From the NCBI GenBank assembly GCA_945859605.1, contig OX243824.1:5696313-5760312 (forward strand): a stretch of DNA of 64,000 nucleotides, written 5' to 3'. This DNA is from Lumbricus rubellus (Eukaryota > Annelida > Clitellata > Crassiclitellata > Lumbricidae). Position numbers and translations under genes: made by a program. Positions 32,421 to 45,362 of the stretch are shown here, piece by piece (the stretch's first letter is position 1; every line of letters starts with the position of its first letter). Under the pieces are notes generated by a model, which had not been told where the DNA came from, made no database searches, and saw only the letters and a program-made list of their open reading frames with translations.

Positions 32421-32814
32421 TTCCTCGTTTTGTTCACAAATAGAGAGTGAACAGCCTATTTGGAGAGAGCAAATTGCCCTGATTTCACTCGAGTGACAAT
32501 GTTGGTGATACTTTCATTTTATTCTTAGTTCATCACATCTTAATCACTTCCACCTAACCCTAGCCCCCTATCCGAGCGGTTACTATACATCCATGATGTT
32601 GCTTCACTTTGCTGTACGTGTAATGTAAACATCTGTACAACACGGAGTGGGAACATTAACTGCTGTTCAAATACAATAACAAGTTGAACGGGCTATTTAC
32701 AATGAGATCGCCTTTAGCTGCTGCAGTTACACAAGTCCAGTAGCAGTTGGTGTGCTTTGCAGACTTTGTATTCTGACAACGAAGTGGGCGTGGTCGGATC
32801 GTTTTTGTTGCCGG

Positions 32815-33270
32815 ATAGTATCTCGCATGGCACAAGCAGTGGCCCTATATGGACGCGTGGATGGAACAAGAAGCAGAGGAAGACAGCCGAAAACTTGGGT
32901 GGACAATTTTTATTTTAAAGAAAAATTTCTATTGCATTTTGGACCTAGGGTTTTGTGCTATTTGAAAACATTTTGACATTGATTGGATATAGGCCAGGCC
33001 TAGAAATGATGTACTTTTGTCTATCATAGGCCTACCATGTATGTTACAGTGCACCAAAATGCGGATAGCAATATTATTGGTATGTTCCAGAATATTCTTA
33101 TCTTATCTTAATGTGAGAGAGAACCTCAGAGCGCAGGGCATGGACAATGGACATGAGAGATGCCGTGCACGGATAAAACCAGGGACAGAACTGATTGTAG
33201 AAGTCTGAGCAAAGCCTCATCGTCGGCCAACTCCTGACGGAAGAGAGACAGAAGATTGACTGACTTTGTC
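32815..33270 (+). pseudogene. LINE 3'-end remnant with ~200-bp interruption
   Basis: The frame at 32827-32910 reads MAQAVALYGRVDGTRSRGRQ then PKTWVDN, a standard LINE ORF2 C-terminal pattern. The continuation ENLRAQGMDNGHE is found at 33120, after about 206 bp of unrelated AT-rich sequence. The ORF is dead. Confidence 0.7.
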
Positions 33271-33467
33271 TGACTATAACATTGTACTCTGAGTGCATTA
33301 TTGACCGGTCGTTTCAGGCACGATTCTGAAGACTGCATAGATGACAGCTACACGAAAATTGAGACTTCGTAAACGCACGGATGCCTGAGATGATCAATGA
33401 AAGGCTACGATACCCATCCGGCACTGCTATGTTCCTCCAATTAGCCGTGTTCGTGTCTTGTGCGGGT

Positions 33468-33620
33468 GCCCTTGTGTATGTGTGTGTGTTTGTCTGTGTA
33501 TGTGTGTGTGTGTTTGTCTGTGTTTGTGCCTGTTTGTTTGTCTGTGTATGCGCGTGTTTGTCTGTGTATGTGTGTGTGTGTGTTTTCTTGTCTGTGTATG
33601 TGTTTGTTTGCGCGAGAATT
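33468..33620. repeat. (TG)n-rich microsatellite
   Basis: TGTGTGTTTGTCTGTG-type iteration. Long frames on both strands are artefacts. Confidence 0.95.
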
Positions 33621-33783
33621 TCGGTGTATATATAATTATGCGTGTTCATAAAACTGTTTTTGTTATGATTTCCATTGTACTTCACTGTGTTTCTTAAATG
33701 ATGCATGTTCTTGTTGACTCGTTGACGTGATTCGGACCACCGATCACGAACAAAACGAATGACCGAATAACAAAATTATAAAC

Positions 33784-34400
33784 GACTGACCGATTGGCAG
33801 ACCGATGAACAGATTGGCAGACCGAATCACGAAAATCTAGACAAAGACCGATTGGCAGACCGATAGACCGATTGGCAGACCGAATCACGAAAATACAGAT
33901 AAAGACCGATTGGCAGACCGATGGACTGATTGGCAGACCGATAGACCGAATGGCAGACCGATAGACCGATTGGCAGACCGATAGATCGATTGGCAGACCG
34001 GTAGATCGATTGGCAGACCGATGGACCGATTGGCAGACCGATGGACTGATTGGCAGGCCGAATCACGAAATTCTAGACAAAGACCGATTGGCAGACCGAT
34101 AGACCGATTGGCAGACCGATGGACCGATTGGCAGACCGATGGACCGATTGGCAGACCTATGGACCGATTGGCAGACCGATGGACCGATTGGCAGACCGAT
34201 AGACCGATTGGCAGACCGATTGGCAGGCCGATGGACCGATTGGCAGACCGATGGACTGATTGGCAGACCGAATCACGAAAACTAGACGAAAAATCGACTG
34301 ATGGACCGATTGTCAGACCGAATCACGAAAGTCTAGACAAAGACCGATTTTTAACCGATTGGTAGCCCGATAGACCGATTGGCAGGCCGGTGGACAAATA
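33784..34400 (+). repeat. 20-bp minisatellite, unit near GACCGATTGGCAGACCGATA
   Basis: About 25 units carry A/G variation at the last position. They are punctuated by a longer spacer, GAATCACGAAAATCTAGACA, roughly every 100-200 bp, which indicates a higher-order unit. The array decays gradually through 34720 into GACCGA-rich sequence. It is not CRISPR: the units are contiguous without unique spacers. Confidence 0.93.
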
Positions 34401-34849
34401 ACGAAAATCTAGACGACTAACAGATTGGCAGACCGATTAACTAATTGACAGATCGAATGACCGATTAAGGGACCGAATTGCAAAACTCTGAACAACTGAT
34501 TGATTAACAGACCGATAGATCGATTGGCGAACCGCAGTTATATCGAAAAACTGATCGAATATCCGATTTACTGAACGAAGCATCGAAATACTAAACGGCT
34601 GGCCTATCGACAGACTGACGGACTAGAATTAAGACCTTAATATAGACCGATATTATAGCGATTGACAGTCAAAACAAACAACTAAATGTCAGACCGAATG
34701 ACCGAACGTCAGACGTTGCTAACGACCGAGCAAACATCCATCCATTATACCTAATATCAACCTAATTTCACAACTTATTGGCACCCAGTCGTTTTTAATA
34801 GCTACCTCTACCATTTCCACTCTTCCTTTATTTCCTCTTGTGCCTCTTT
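34401..34849. other. decaying edge of the 20-bp minisatellite
   Basis: Scattered CAGACCGA and GACTGAC fragments, with no gene. Confidence 0.6.
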
Positions 34850-35590
<741 letters not shown>

Positions 35591-35850
35591 ATGGTGATTG
35601 ATTAGCTGACCTGCGATCCGTTCACGCCTTCATGACCCTCCCATTGCCTTCCCCGAAAGAATGTCTTTGAGTGGATGGGACAGAGGAAGGAATTGGAAGT
35701 GGCATGGTCAGGGTGTCAACAGACGACGTTTTATAAGTGTTCAAATAATGAAACATAATGAAATTGGAATGATCGATGAATGCCCAATGAGTGACAGTAA
35801 GTTGACGCATTGGACGTACACATAAACACACGTACATATATAGATTCGCA
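35591..35850. other. short unique spacer
   Basis: Nothing recognisable lies between the pyrimidine tract and the CATA tract. Confidence 0.4.
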
Positions 35851-35937
35851 CATACATACATACATACATACATACATGCATGCATACATACATACATACA
35901 TACATACATACATACATACATACATACATACATACAT

Positions 35938-35970
<33 letters not shown>

Positions 35971-36039
35971 TACATACATACATACATACATACATACATA
36001 CATACATACATACATACATACATACATACATACATACAT

Positions 36040-36072
<33 letters not shown>

Positions 36073-36097
36073 TACATACATACATACATACATACAT

Positions 36098-36132
<35 letters not shown>

Positions 36133-36317
36133 TACATACATACATACATACATACATACATACATACATACATACATACATACATACATACATACATACA
36201 TACATACATACATACATACATACATACATACATACATACATACATACATACATACATACATACATACATACATACATACATACATACATACATACATACA
36301 TACATACATACATAGTT

Positions 36318-36352
<35 letters not shown>

Positions 36353-36692
36353 TACATACATACATACATACATACATACATACATACATACATACATACA
36401 TACATACATACATACATACATACATACATACATACATACATACATACATACATACATACATACATACATACATACACACACACGTATATACATACATACA
36501 CGCATGCATGCATACATACATAAATACATACATACATACATACATACATACATACATACATACATACACGCATACATACATACATACATACATACATACA
36601 TACATACATACATACATACATACATACATACATACATACATACATACATACATACATACATACATACATACATACATACATACACGCATACA
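35851..36692. repeat. ~840-bp (CATA)n tetranucleotide satellite
   Basis: Almost uninterrupted ACAT repeat with short (CA)n islands at about 35954, 36056, 36114, 36333 and 36474. The tetranucleotide has no stop codon in most frames, so it gives long false ORFs (Tyr-Ile-His-Thr and Cys-Met-Tyr-Val). Confidence 0.98.
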
Positions 36693-37135
36693 TAACAGCC
36701 TAATTTCAATGTTAAATTTCTCACCTGAAATCTTGCCTCCTCTCTTTGGTTTGCTCGAGGTGAAAGCGGATCTGAAGGGCTTTTGCTGGCGGAAGCGCTA
36801 TATAAATGGCCGTATGCAATTAAATGCAATTCGAAGTGTGATAATAATAGACACACGCACACACGTCGGATGACTCTACGAGTGAACACGCAAGTGATAG
36901 ATCTAACCTCGTCGTCCATGAAATACATGAAGTCTAATTGTATACAGCTTTTAAGTAAACCCGAGGCGTAGACTATACAGAATAGTAAAGGTAAGCAGAG
37001 AACGGATGAAAAAAGAAAAATTCGCATATCAACAAACAGGCAGTCACACCGAGAAAAAAATGATTAAAGAAAATGATTATTATTACCAATGGCTGCAGTA
37101 ATTAGATATAATTATATCTGGCCGGCAGGCCTTCA
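36693..37135. other. non-coding spacer
   Basis: Contains a SINE-like GCGCTATATAAATGG motif at about 36793. Otherwise unrecognised. Confidence 0.4.
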
Positions 37136-37700
37136 AGCAGATAGAAAGGCAGGCAGGCAGGCACGCAGACAGCCCGTGAAAAAGACTAAAAGACAGACAG
37201 AGAGACACTCACATATACAGAAGGAAGCCAAACAGTTAAGCACACGGATAGTGGAAAACAGAGAGACAATGACAGACAAGATACAGGAATTAAGAAAGAG
37301 TGAAAGTAGTGGGGGAGAGAGACATAAAGTCAGAGCGAGAGGGAGAGAGAGAGACAGACAGACAGTCGACAACAGAGGCAGAGAGAGAAAGAAAAAGAGA
37401 CTGAGGAAGGGGAGAGAGAAAGATGGAAGGAGGGAGAGAGAGTAAGAAGAGTGGCACAGAGAAAGACAGAGGGACAGAGAAAGGGGAGGGTGAGAGAGAG
37501 GCAGAGATACAGGGAAAGAGAGAGAGAGAAAAAAGAGAAAGAGAGAAAGAGAGAAAGAGAGACAGACACATAGACAGACACAGAGACAGACACATAGACA
37601 GACACAGAGACAGACACAGACACAGAGACAGACATACATACAGAGACAGACACAGACAGAGAGACAGAAAGACAGAGAGACGGAGACACATATATAGCGA
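37136..37700. repeat. purine-rich GAGA/GACA tract
   Basis: Mixed AGAGAGA, GACAGACA and CACAGAGACAGA repeats. Open frames on both strands are artefacts. Confidence 0.93.
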
Positions 37701-37740
37701 GATAGACAATGAAAGACAGACAACAAAGCACAATACCCCG

Positions 37741-38274
37741 TTACATCTCGAATAACAACAATTTCTGTTTCATCTTTACCTGCCGCTGCTGCAGCCGATG
37801 ATCGCATTGCAGTTCAAAGCTACGTTGTTCTTCCGCTGCTGCACAGGTACGCAGCGTGATTCCATTGCCGCAACGACACCTGCATTGGTGGCACCGTGCA
37901 GGCTCTGGAACCATGCAGCTAGCCACGCACACCTGTTGGATGGAGCCTCGGTGCCAACACAACAGTGGCACAACGCTTTGACCAATCTGCTGACTGCTGT
38001 CCGTCATTTTGACAGATGTCATCGACGTCATGAGCTGAGTTGACGTTGCCTTGGTGACGATAGATTGATTGACAGCTGTCATCGACGTCATCTGAGTTGA
38101 CGTTGCCTTGGTTACGATTGATTGATTGACAGGTGGATGTGTAGGTCGGTCGGGTCGACCCGAGTGAAGATGTATGTCGAGCAATTGCTTCATAGGGTTT
38201 CTGATTGTTATTGTCATCATTATCATCCTTGTTGTTGTAGGTCTATTGTTATAAACCAGGTCGATACAATGCAA
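37741..38274 (-). other. unassigned open frame, GC-rich, Cys-rich C-terminal half
   Basis: A 177-codon frame that is not made of simple repeat. Its C-terminal half has a Cys cluster (SCMVPEPARCHQCRCRCGNG). Just before its end the sequence GGCAG|GTAAAG could be a splice donor. The N-terminal half includes a roughly 60-bp direct duplication (TTGACGTTGCCTTGGT..). I recognise no family. The frame could be an isolated exon or chance. Confidence 0.2.
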
Positions 38275-38951
38275 ACGGTAGGCCTATAGGAGAGAAGATT
38301 GTGATAATTGTTTTGTTTGTGACACCCTGAAATCGTTACATTATTATAGGAGGTCCGACATGTACGCTATTTCTGTGGTGTCTTGAATGCCATTGTATAA
38401 TATTCAGATAATTATTACGTTCCTAGTGACGATACACTTGTAGACAACGAAAACAAACAAATCTCACCGGACGGAGGAAGATTTCTGTTAATTACTTGGT
38501 CATCTCATAGACTCATAATAATTACACCGGTTAAACAAACACTCGATCAATCGACATATCATTAGTTAAGAATAAATTGTGGATAGATAAACTGATGAGT
38601 CATTAATTTATTCATTAATTTTGTCATCAATTGATTCAATCAGCCAGCCAATCATGGCAATCAACTGGCTAACTGAAGAAAATAATATTGTAAATAGCTT
38701 AGTGATAACAATCTATCTAACACTGTGATTCCCAATCTGCTTTGCAAGTGTGCGACGGGAAACATTCTAATAAATATTATATTATTAGTAATAATTAATA
38801 ATGAAATATGGAATTGAAGATTATGATTCCGACCATCTTGGCTTCAATTTCCACGAATTTCAAACTTTGTTTCATAAACCTATCAAATATGTTTTCTTTT
38901 GCCGAGCGGACTGAGTAGGTTTCTTAAATCGGCGCTGCATAGGTCCAGATA
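38275..38951. other. non-coding, nothing recognised
   Basis: AT-rich spacer without a supported feature. Confidence 0.4.
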
Positions 38952-39143
38952 ATGAATGAATGAATGAATGAGTGAATGAATGAATGAATGAATGAGTGAA
39001 TGAATGAATAAATGAAAGAAAGAAAGAATGAATGAATGAATGAATGAATGAGTGAATGAGTGAATGAATGAGTGAATGAATGAATGAATGGATGAATGAA
39101 TAAAAGAATGAATGAATGAATGAATGAATGAATGAATGAATGA
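38952..39143. repeat. (GAAT)n tetranucleotide repeat
   Basis: About 190 bp of TGAA/GAAT units with GAGT and GAAA variants. Confidence 0.97.
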
Positions 39144-39770
39144 ACGAAACGATCTGCACCTTCGTGCCATGTTCTTACGTGTCATTTTGGCGGATTCGAA
39201 ATTTAAAAAAAACCTCTGCTTTTGCGGCGTATACTTAAGTCACGCAGAAACGTTTTTGAATAGTAGCATAATTATATACCCTTGAAGAGGCGTTGTAGTC
39301 TTGTAGAAATTCTTGAATGAATGAATTAACGAATTTATTTTAAAGAATTGGATGGATCCGATTTGACCAGGGTCTATGACAACAGAGGACGTTACCCTGG
39401 ACAAAAAATTGCTTGGCATATTACATCACTTAATAAGCTTTTTAAAGAATTGCACTTTCACTATGAATCGAGTAATACTGTTTCATAAAATGATGCTGAA
39501 ATAATTTATAGTTGTATTTAAAGCGTTTAAAAGGTGTGTAACAGAATGGTGGCAGATAATCAATAGCAGTATAGAGTTCTCAGCGACATCTCTCGACAGC
39601 CAGGTCATTAACATTATTTTTATCCATCTGATATTCTAAAAGTAGCTGGAGTACCCGGCGTTTCCCGGGAAATTTAGGATTCGCCCCGTTCCCGGCCAAT
39701 CTCATATACATCCCTTCCTTCTCTTGACCCAATCCGTACTTCTACTGCCCACCACACCTTTTTCCCACCC

Positions 39771-39860
39771 GACCCAACCCCACCCGATTCCACCCGACCC
39801 AACCCCACCCGATCCCACCCGACCCAACCCCACCCGATCCCACCCGACCCCACCCCGTTA
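39771..39860 (+). repeat. ~25-bp minisatellite, CCCACCCGACCCAACC
   Basis: Three to four units of CCCACCCGAxxC plus CACCCGACCCAACC. Confidence 0.85.
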
Positions 39861-41139
39861 AATGTTAAACTCTTGTGAGAACGATGTTAAATTTATCTAG
39901 ACGGAGGCTATACATGTATCTCTTGAGCTAGTATTTTCTGATGGCCCTAGTCTTTGAATACAAATTAAAATAATTTTGACAGCTGACGACCTTTTCTGGT
40001 AGTTCTATTATTTTCTTCTATCTTTGCACGTCTATTTTGTTAAAATGCCTGAAAAATGTAAATGATGTTTCATGAATAAATTGCTATAATGATGCATGTT
40101 TCAACACGAGAAACCTTCGTTAGAAAAAAGCTCAAACCCTAGACATTACCAAAACCCACGATCTAGGTGGAAATAACTAGGAGTGGCATCCCAGTTAGGA
40201 TAAAATTATATAATGGGTTTCCAGTCGGCATTATATAATACTGACAGTAGGTTTTACCGAATGACATGGCATATATTTATGATTTCTGTTCTCACCGATA
40301 ATATACTAACTGTTTGACATATTAAAGAGGTGCCTAAATCTCATCATTTGCGTGTATCAAAACCATCGATTTATGGACATCAGTACTTCACCTGATGGTT
40401 TCCGAGTTTAAAGTTATTTATATTGTGTATGTAATATTTAAAGAGGTGTCTAATTGATCGTTATGGTATGCAAGGCCGAACGTCGACAGAAATTAATGTT
40501 TGCATATTGCAACTCTAATAACATTATAATTATACAAAGTAATGACTAAATTGCATTGCATCGCATTAAAAACATTCATAAGCGGTTCCAGCATTGTGAG
40601 CGGTCCAGAGGCGCTCCCAATTTCCAAGGTAATATCTATGCCTAGGATTTGATCAGGTGCATTTCACTGCAGCCCTAAATATATACTGACATTTTAACAT
40701 AATTTATTAAAGATGCATAATTTATGCTTAAAACTCATTATTTTGTACTCATAATTATAATAATAGTTCGTTGCTCTGGTGTGTCAAACCCACGGCTACA
40801 ATTGCTTAACTAGATGGTTTAGGAGTTTAAAGATATTTATATGTTAAATATAATTGCTAAAGAGGTGTCTAATTGATCGCCATGACAAGCAAGACCGAAC
40901 GTCGATAGAAGTTCATTTTGGCATATTATTGCAACTCTATAAACATCATAATAATACAAGGTATAATGACTAAATTGCATTGCATCGCATTAAAACATTC
41001 ATAAGCGGTTCCAGCATTGTGAACTATCCAGAGGCGCTCCCAGTTGCCAAAGTAATCTCTATGCCTAAAATTTATAAATTTCTATAATGAATGAAGGTAG
41101 GAATAATTGGTTTCGAGAAGATATGTTTGTATGTGAACT

Positions 41140-41326
41140 TGTTATAGCGTTCCTTCAAGCTATCTTTACTCAGAGGCGCTCCCGAATGCAGAGCGGACTC
41201 TGCATCGGAGTTTCACGCCGAAGCGCTGAGCAATTGTGAGTGAAGGACTTGCCCAAGGTCGTGCCGCGGCGAGGTGGATTCGAACCTCCAAGGCAACGAC
41301 GCCACCACTACACCACCGCGCCGCGC
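41140..41326 (-). mobile_element. SINE-1, near full length
   Basis: Read on the minus strand it begins with a tRNA-like head. An A-box-like GGTGTAGTGGTGGCGTCGTT and a B-box-like GGTTCGAATCC lie within it. Then come CTTGGGCAAGTCCTTCACTC, GCTCAGCGCTTCGGCG, GGGAGCGCCTCTGAGTA and the tail CTTGAAGG..CGCTATAAC. The head suits an RNA polymerase III internal promoter. Confidence 0.85.
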
Positions 41327-41600
41327 AAAATGTAATGAGTTACCAACTAGAACTTTAGATTCAGTAGAAACAATGAACACAGCGCAGTACATAGAGAGGA
41401 AGGAGAGGGGCCAATTGAGACAAAGAGCCGGGCGTTCGAGACTGATCTGTTACACCACATACACATAATTATATTATATTACTGATTACACTATGAGAAC
41501 TATACTCTCAGGACTGAGCTGTTACACCACAATGCAATGCAATTTAGTCATTACCTTGTATAATTATAATGTCAATAGAGTTCGGTTAGGGTTAGGTATA

Positions 41601-42472
41601 ATAGTTCTCATAGTGTAATCAGTAATATAATATAATTATGTGTATGTGGTGTAACAGCAAGATCATGACAACAGAAAAATGGACAAGCTTTGAAGTGGAC
41701 GGGGAGGAGTTGGAGGTGGTGACAAGTTTCTGCTTCTTGGGAGCCATGATAGAAAGCGATGGTGGATGTGACAGAGAGATACGACGAAAGATAGCTTTGG
41801 GAAAGACGGCAGCGAAGGGGCTGGAGAAAATATGGAAGGATAAACACGTGAGCCTAATGACGAAGACAAGAATTGTAAAGGCAATGATATTCCCAGTGGT
41901 GCTGTATGGATGTGAAACGTGGACAAAAACAAAGGCCTTAGAAAGGAAAATAGATGCTTGCGAAATGTGGATATGGAGGAAGGTATTAAGAACTTCGTGG
42001 ATTGAAAAAAGAACAAATGAATCCGTATTACAAGAGATCGGACAGTCAAGAGGGAATATGTCATTGGGACAGAGAGCGGCAAGGCAGAAAATGGCGTTCT
42101 TTGGACATGTGATGCGAGCAAACGGTTTGGAAAAGGAGATAATGTTGGCCTGCGCAGAGGGAAAAAGGAAGAGAGGACGCCCAAGAAGAAGGTGGATGGA
42201 AGAAATACACGAGAGAACAAAGATGAAACTGGAGGAATTGAGAGACGCGACGGAAGATCGTAACACATGGAGAAGGTTTATCACAGCGGTCGCTAAGGTT
42301 CCAAGAATCGACGGCACAAGGTGACAAGGTGTGGTGTAACAGCTCAGTCCTGAGGGTCGGAGACGAGAGAGTACGACAGCAGCCTCCTCCACCCATCACT
42401 GTCTTGCGCACGTCTGGCACAGTCCACATACACATAATTATATTATATTACTGATTACACTATGAGAACTAT
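41601..42472. mobile_element. inverted-repeat-bounded element carrying a LINE fragment
   Basis: A block of about 48-56 bp (ATAGTTCTCATAGTGTAATC onward) at 41601-41656 recurs inverted at 42425-42472. A third copy, in the orientation of the right end, lies outside at 41448-41504. Between the two arms lies a LINE reverse-transcriptase fragment. A single ATG within the left arm opens its frame. No clear TSD is seen. Confidence 0.65.
41638..42324 (+). pseudogene. non-LTR retrotransposon ORF2 C-terminal fragment
   Basis: A 228-codon uninterrupted frame includes VVTSFCFLGAMIESDGG, VVLYGCETWT, GHVMRANG and KRGRPRRRWMEEI. These correspond to the thumb and C-terminal region of LINE ORF2 proteins, after the catalytic FADD box. 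The RT palm and the endonuclease are absent. The lack of stop codons suggests recent capture. The start lies in the bounding inverted repeat. Confidence 0.85.
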
Positions 42473-42730
42473 TATGGTTGAGCGAACACCTCAAAGACGA
42501 GCACAACGCAATTCACTACAGCTATATATAAAGAAAAATAAAGAATTAAAGGTGTCTAACGAGACGCAATAATTCTAGTCGGTTGTATTCCTTATAATTT
42601 CCCTTCCTAGCGACACCGTATAATAGGCGGTTAGAGTCGTCGACCTTACAATCATTGTGGGCCTATTGCTGAAAATATGATCCGTTGTTCGAATTATTTC
42701 AGTTGGTGGTGATGATGATGCCGTCCATCC

Positions 42731-42943
42731 TCATTCCAGAGGGTCGGAGACGAGAGAGTACGACAGCAGCCTCCTCCACCCCTCACTGTCTTGCGCCCGT
42801 CTGGCGCAGTCCACGGGTGATAGTCCGATCCAGTCACATACATCATCCCCCCAGCGCCTCCTTGGTCTTCCCCGTGATCTGGTTCCTTCGATTCGTCCAT
42901 GTATTAGCAGCGTCGATATGTTATCCGCCCTCAATTGTCGCAT
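42731..42943 (-). pseudogene. LINE ORF2 C-terminal remnant, antisense
   Basis: The minus-strand frame reads GRIEGTRSRGRPRRRWGDDV then CDWIGLS, a classic LINE C-terminal motif. An 80-bp copy of its tail (TCCTGAGGGTCGGAGACGAG onward) is also present at about 42345-42425, inside the right part of the preceding element. Confidence 0.8.
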
Positions 42944-43517
42944 TTAATAAAGAAAATGCTGTCAAACCGTTCTGTTAACGTAGCACGCTTTTATGTAATG
43001 GAGATGACAGCTATTAAAAGGTGTTATAGAATCATTGTTCCGCTATTCTTTACTTGCAACGCGCTACTGTCACAAATCGCAATTTTGGATCAAAGTAACA
43101 CCGCAATTTGTTACAGTTCAAAGAAGTAATAGTTACAGCAACTGGTTACTTCTAAGAGTTAACTGTAATTAAGCAATCTCATCTTAGAATCTTAGTCCTT
43201 CTTGTGCAGAGCTGCGCATTGAGCAACGCAGTTTCTCATATTCACTTCAGTTTTAATCAAAATATGTCATCAAATCAGATCAAGTTTATTGCTCCCATAA
43301 AAGAAAAAAATAAACAGCAATTACATAGTATGACTTGCTAATATAGCTAAGAGTGTTAGATATAAATACATGTGTAAACGAATAGCAATTCCAGGGAAGC
43401 AATAGGAGCCCCAAAAGGGAAGATCCTACTAGTTAGGGGCCCTATACATTCACACAAACATGTGAATTTATGTATAAATACCATAATGTTCTCCTCCCAT
43501 CCTGTTTTGTATCCTAC

Positions 43518-43725
43518 TTTAATAAACTAGTGCATTCTTATGCAACCAGAAATAAATGGGGACTACATAAGCATTTATCCGAGAACTAACACACCGTTAC
43601 ACACGTAAGTTTTCTATCAAATACCAAGGACCCTTAATATGGAACAGTTTGCCTCCTAGTCTTAGGATGGGTATGGCCTTCACTCAATATAAACGTCATG
43701 TCGCCATTGTTAAAATATCAAAATA
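43518..43725 (+). pseudogene. LINE ORF2 C-terminus, frameshifted
   Basis: One frame gives HSYATRNKWGLHKHLS and another then gives TRKFSIKYQGPLIWNSLPPS. This is the HSYxTR...SIxxxGPxxWNxLP signature at the end of Jockey/CR1-like ORF2 proteins. The frameshift shows it is dead. Confidence 0.8.
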
Positions 43726-45068
43726 TAATAACGATTAAAAGGTGTTCAACGAATCACATAATGAAGCCATTCCTAGCTGTCCATAATCCATCTCAACAGC
43801 GTCGTTACACGTCATCTCTAGACATCGCAGATCCTCTCGCGCAGTCTCCACTCTCCATCCAGTTTTTCCATGGTCTTCCTCTTCTGAGTCTTACTCATAT
43901 CGCTGCTCGTTTGGCTCTGATTCAATGCAGTTCAATTGAGTTCCCCGTGTACACTGTGTGTGGAAAAATTCCAAGGCTTTACGGTAAATATATAAATTAT
44001 TAGTAAACATTAATAGATTTTTAAAATTCCAGAAACTGTTTAATCCTGAAACATTATGGAACTATAATTTATGTTCGAAATGTCTACCATTGGCTTCCAC
44101 GCATGCTTCGAGACGTACACGTCACTGACTAACAGCAGCATCGACGACCAGTTGATCAAGTTCATTCCAAGCATTAACAATTCGCTCGCGGTGTTCTTCG
44201 TTGTTTCTGACCTTTGTCTTGTATACTTTCTCCTGCATTACTAATAAATTACAAAGAATTTTGTTGGTAATTATGCAAGGATAAAAAAATGTAAAATTTT
44301 CTAATTGATTATTATCTACTATAGTCTTTTCATTCATATATTAGAGCCTTGGAATTTTTCCGGACACAGTGTATATGTCAGCATAGTAGTAATTTCCGTT
44401 TAAATATACACTGTGTGTTAGCGAAGACCCTTTTTTGTCGCCCTCCAATTTTTTCCAATCTTGAGACTGGCACTGTCAGAGTCAGAAAGAATGCAGACAG
44501 TGGCGGAGTTGGAGGTTGCGGACATTATTTTATTGACAATTAGTATTATTTCAAATTGAATGTTTCACTCTTACTGTACATTTGCGTACTGGCTACTAGG
44601 CACCAACTGGAAGGCAAACAACTTTAGCTGAAATAATAAATATATAGCGCATTATAAAACATTTAAAAGGTGTCTAACGAATAGCTTAATGTCAATGGCA
44701 GTGACGACTTCTTACCGATATCTGTGGACTATTAACAATCATAATAGATAATTTTATGAACTGCTTGTTTATTAAACTTGCGGATTAATTTTGCATTGTG
44801 AACAGAGCGACGAGTTTTTCTTACTGTACATGCATCGTCATAAGATTTTTGCCGGACTATATCAACACGCGGCTATGCTAAGTATCACAATCCGAGGTTG
44901 CTCTTAGGTAGCTTTGTGATTTACTTAAACTAGTTTGTGTGTTAAAATACCCGAGACTATTATATGCACATCATAATATGATTTGCATATTATGTTCCAA
45001 TTTCTAAGGTTTTCACGTTTGAGAATGGCATTGCCAGATAAGTAAGTAGTTACATTTTAACGACACTG

Positions 45069-45362
45069 TGTTAGGGTTAGGATAAGGGTTAGGGTAAGGG
45101 TTATGGTTATGGTTAGGGTTGGGGTTAGGATTAGGGTAAGGGTTGGGATTAGGGTTAGGATTAGGGTTAGGATTAGGGTTAGGGTTAGGATTAGGATTAG
45201 GGTTAGGGTTAGAGTAAGGGTTGGGATTAGGGTTAGGGTAAGGGTTAGGATTAGGGTTAGGGTTAGGGTTAGGATTAGGGCTAGGGTTAGGATTATGATC
45301 AGGGTTAGAGTTAGGGTAAGGGTTGGGGTTAGGGTAAAGGTTAGGGTAAGGATTAGGGTTAT
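45069..45362 (+). repeat. interstitial telomere-like (TTAGGG) repeat
   Basis: About 290 bp of GGTTAGGGTTAGGATTAGGG with frequent 1-nt variants (TTAGGA, AAGGG, TTATGG). The G-rich strand is the plus strand. Confidence 0.93.

Noticed and set aside
33784..34400. CRISPR-like array of short repeats
   Set aside because: The units are contiguous and degenerate, with no unique spacers. The window is eukaryotic, so this is a minisatellite.
35622..36695. Very long open frames (hundreds of codons of Cys-Met-Tyr-Val or Tyr-Ile-His-Thr) on both strands
   Set aside because: They are translations of the (CATA)n satellite, which lacks stop codons in several frames. Composition and overlap on both strands rule out genes.
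41619..42435. Minus-strand frames of 124-257 codons opposite the LINE fragment
   Set aside because: The plus strand carries recognisable LINE ORF2 motifs; the antisense frames have none.
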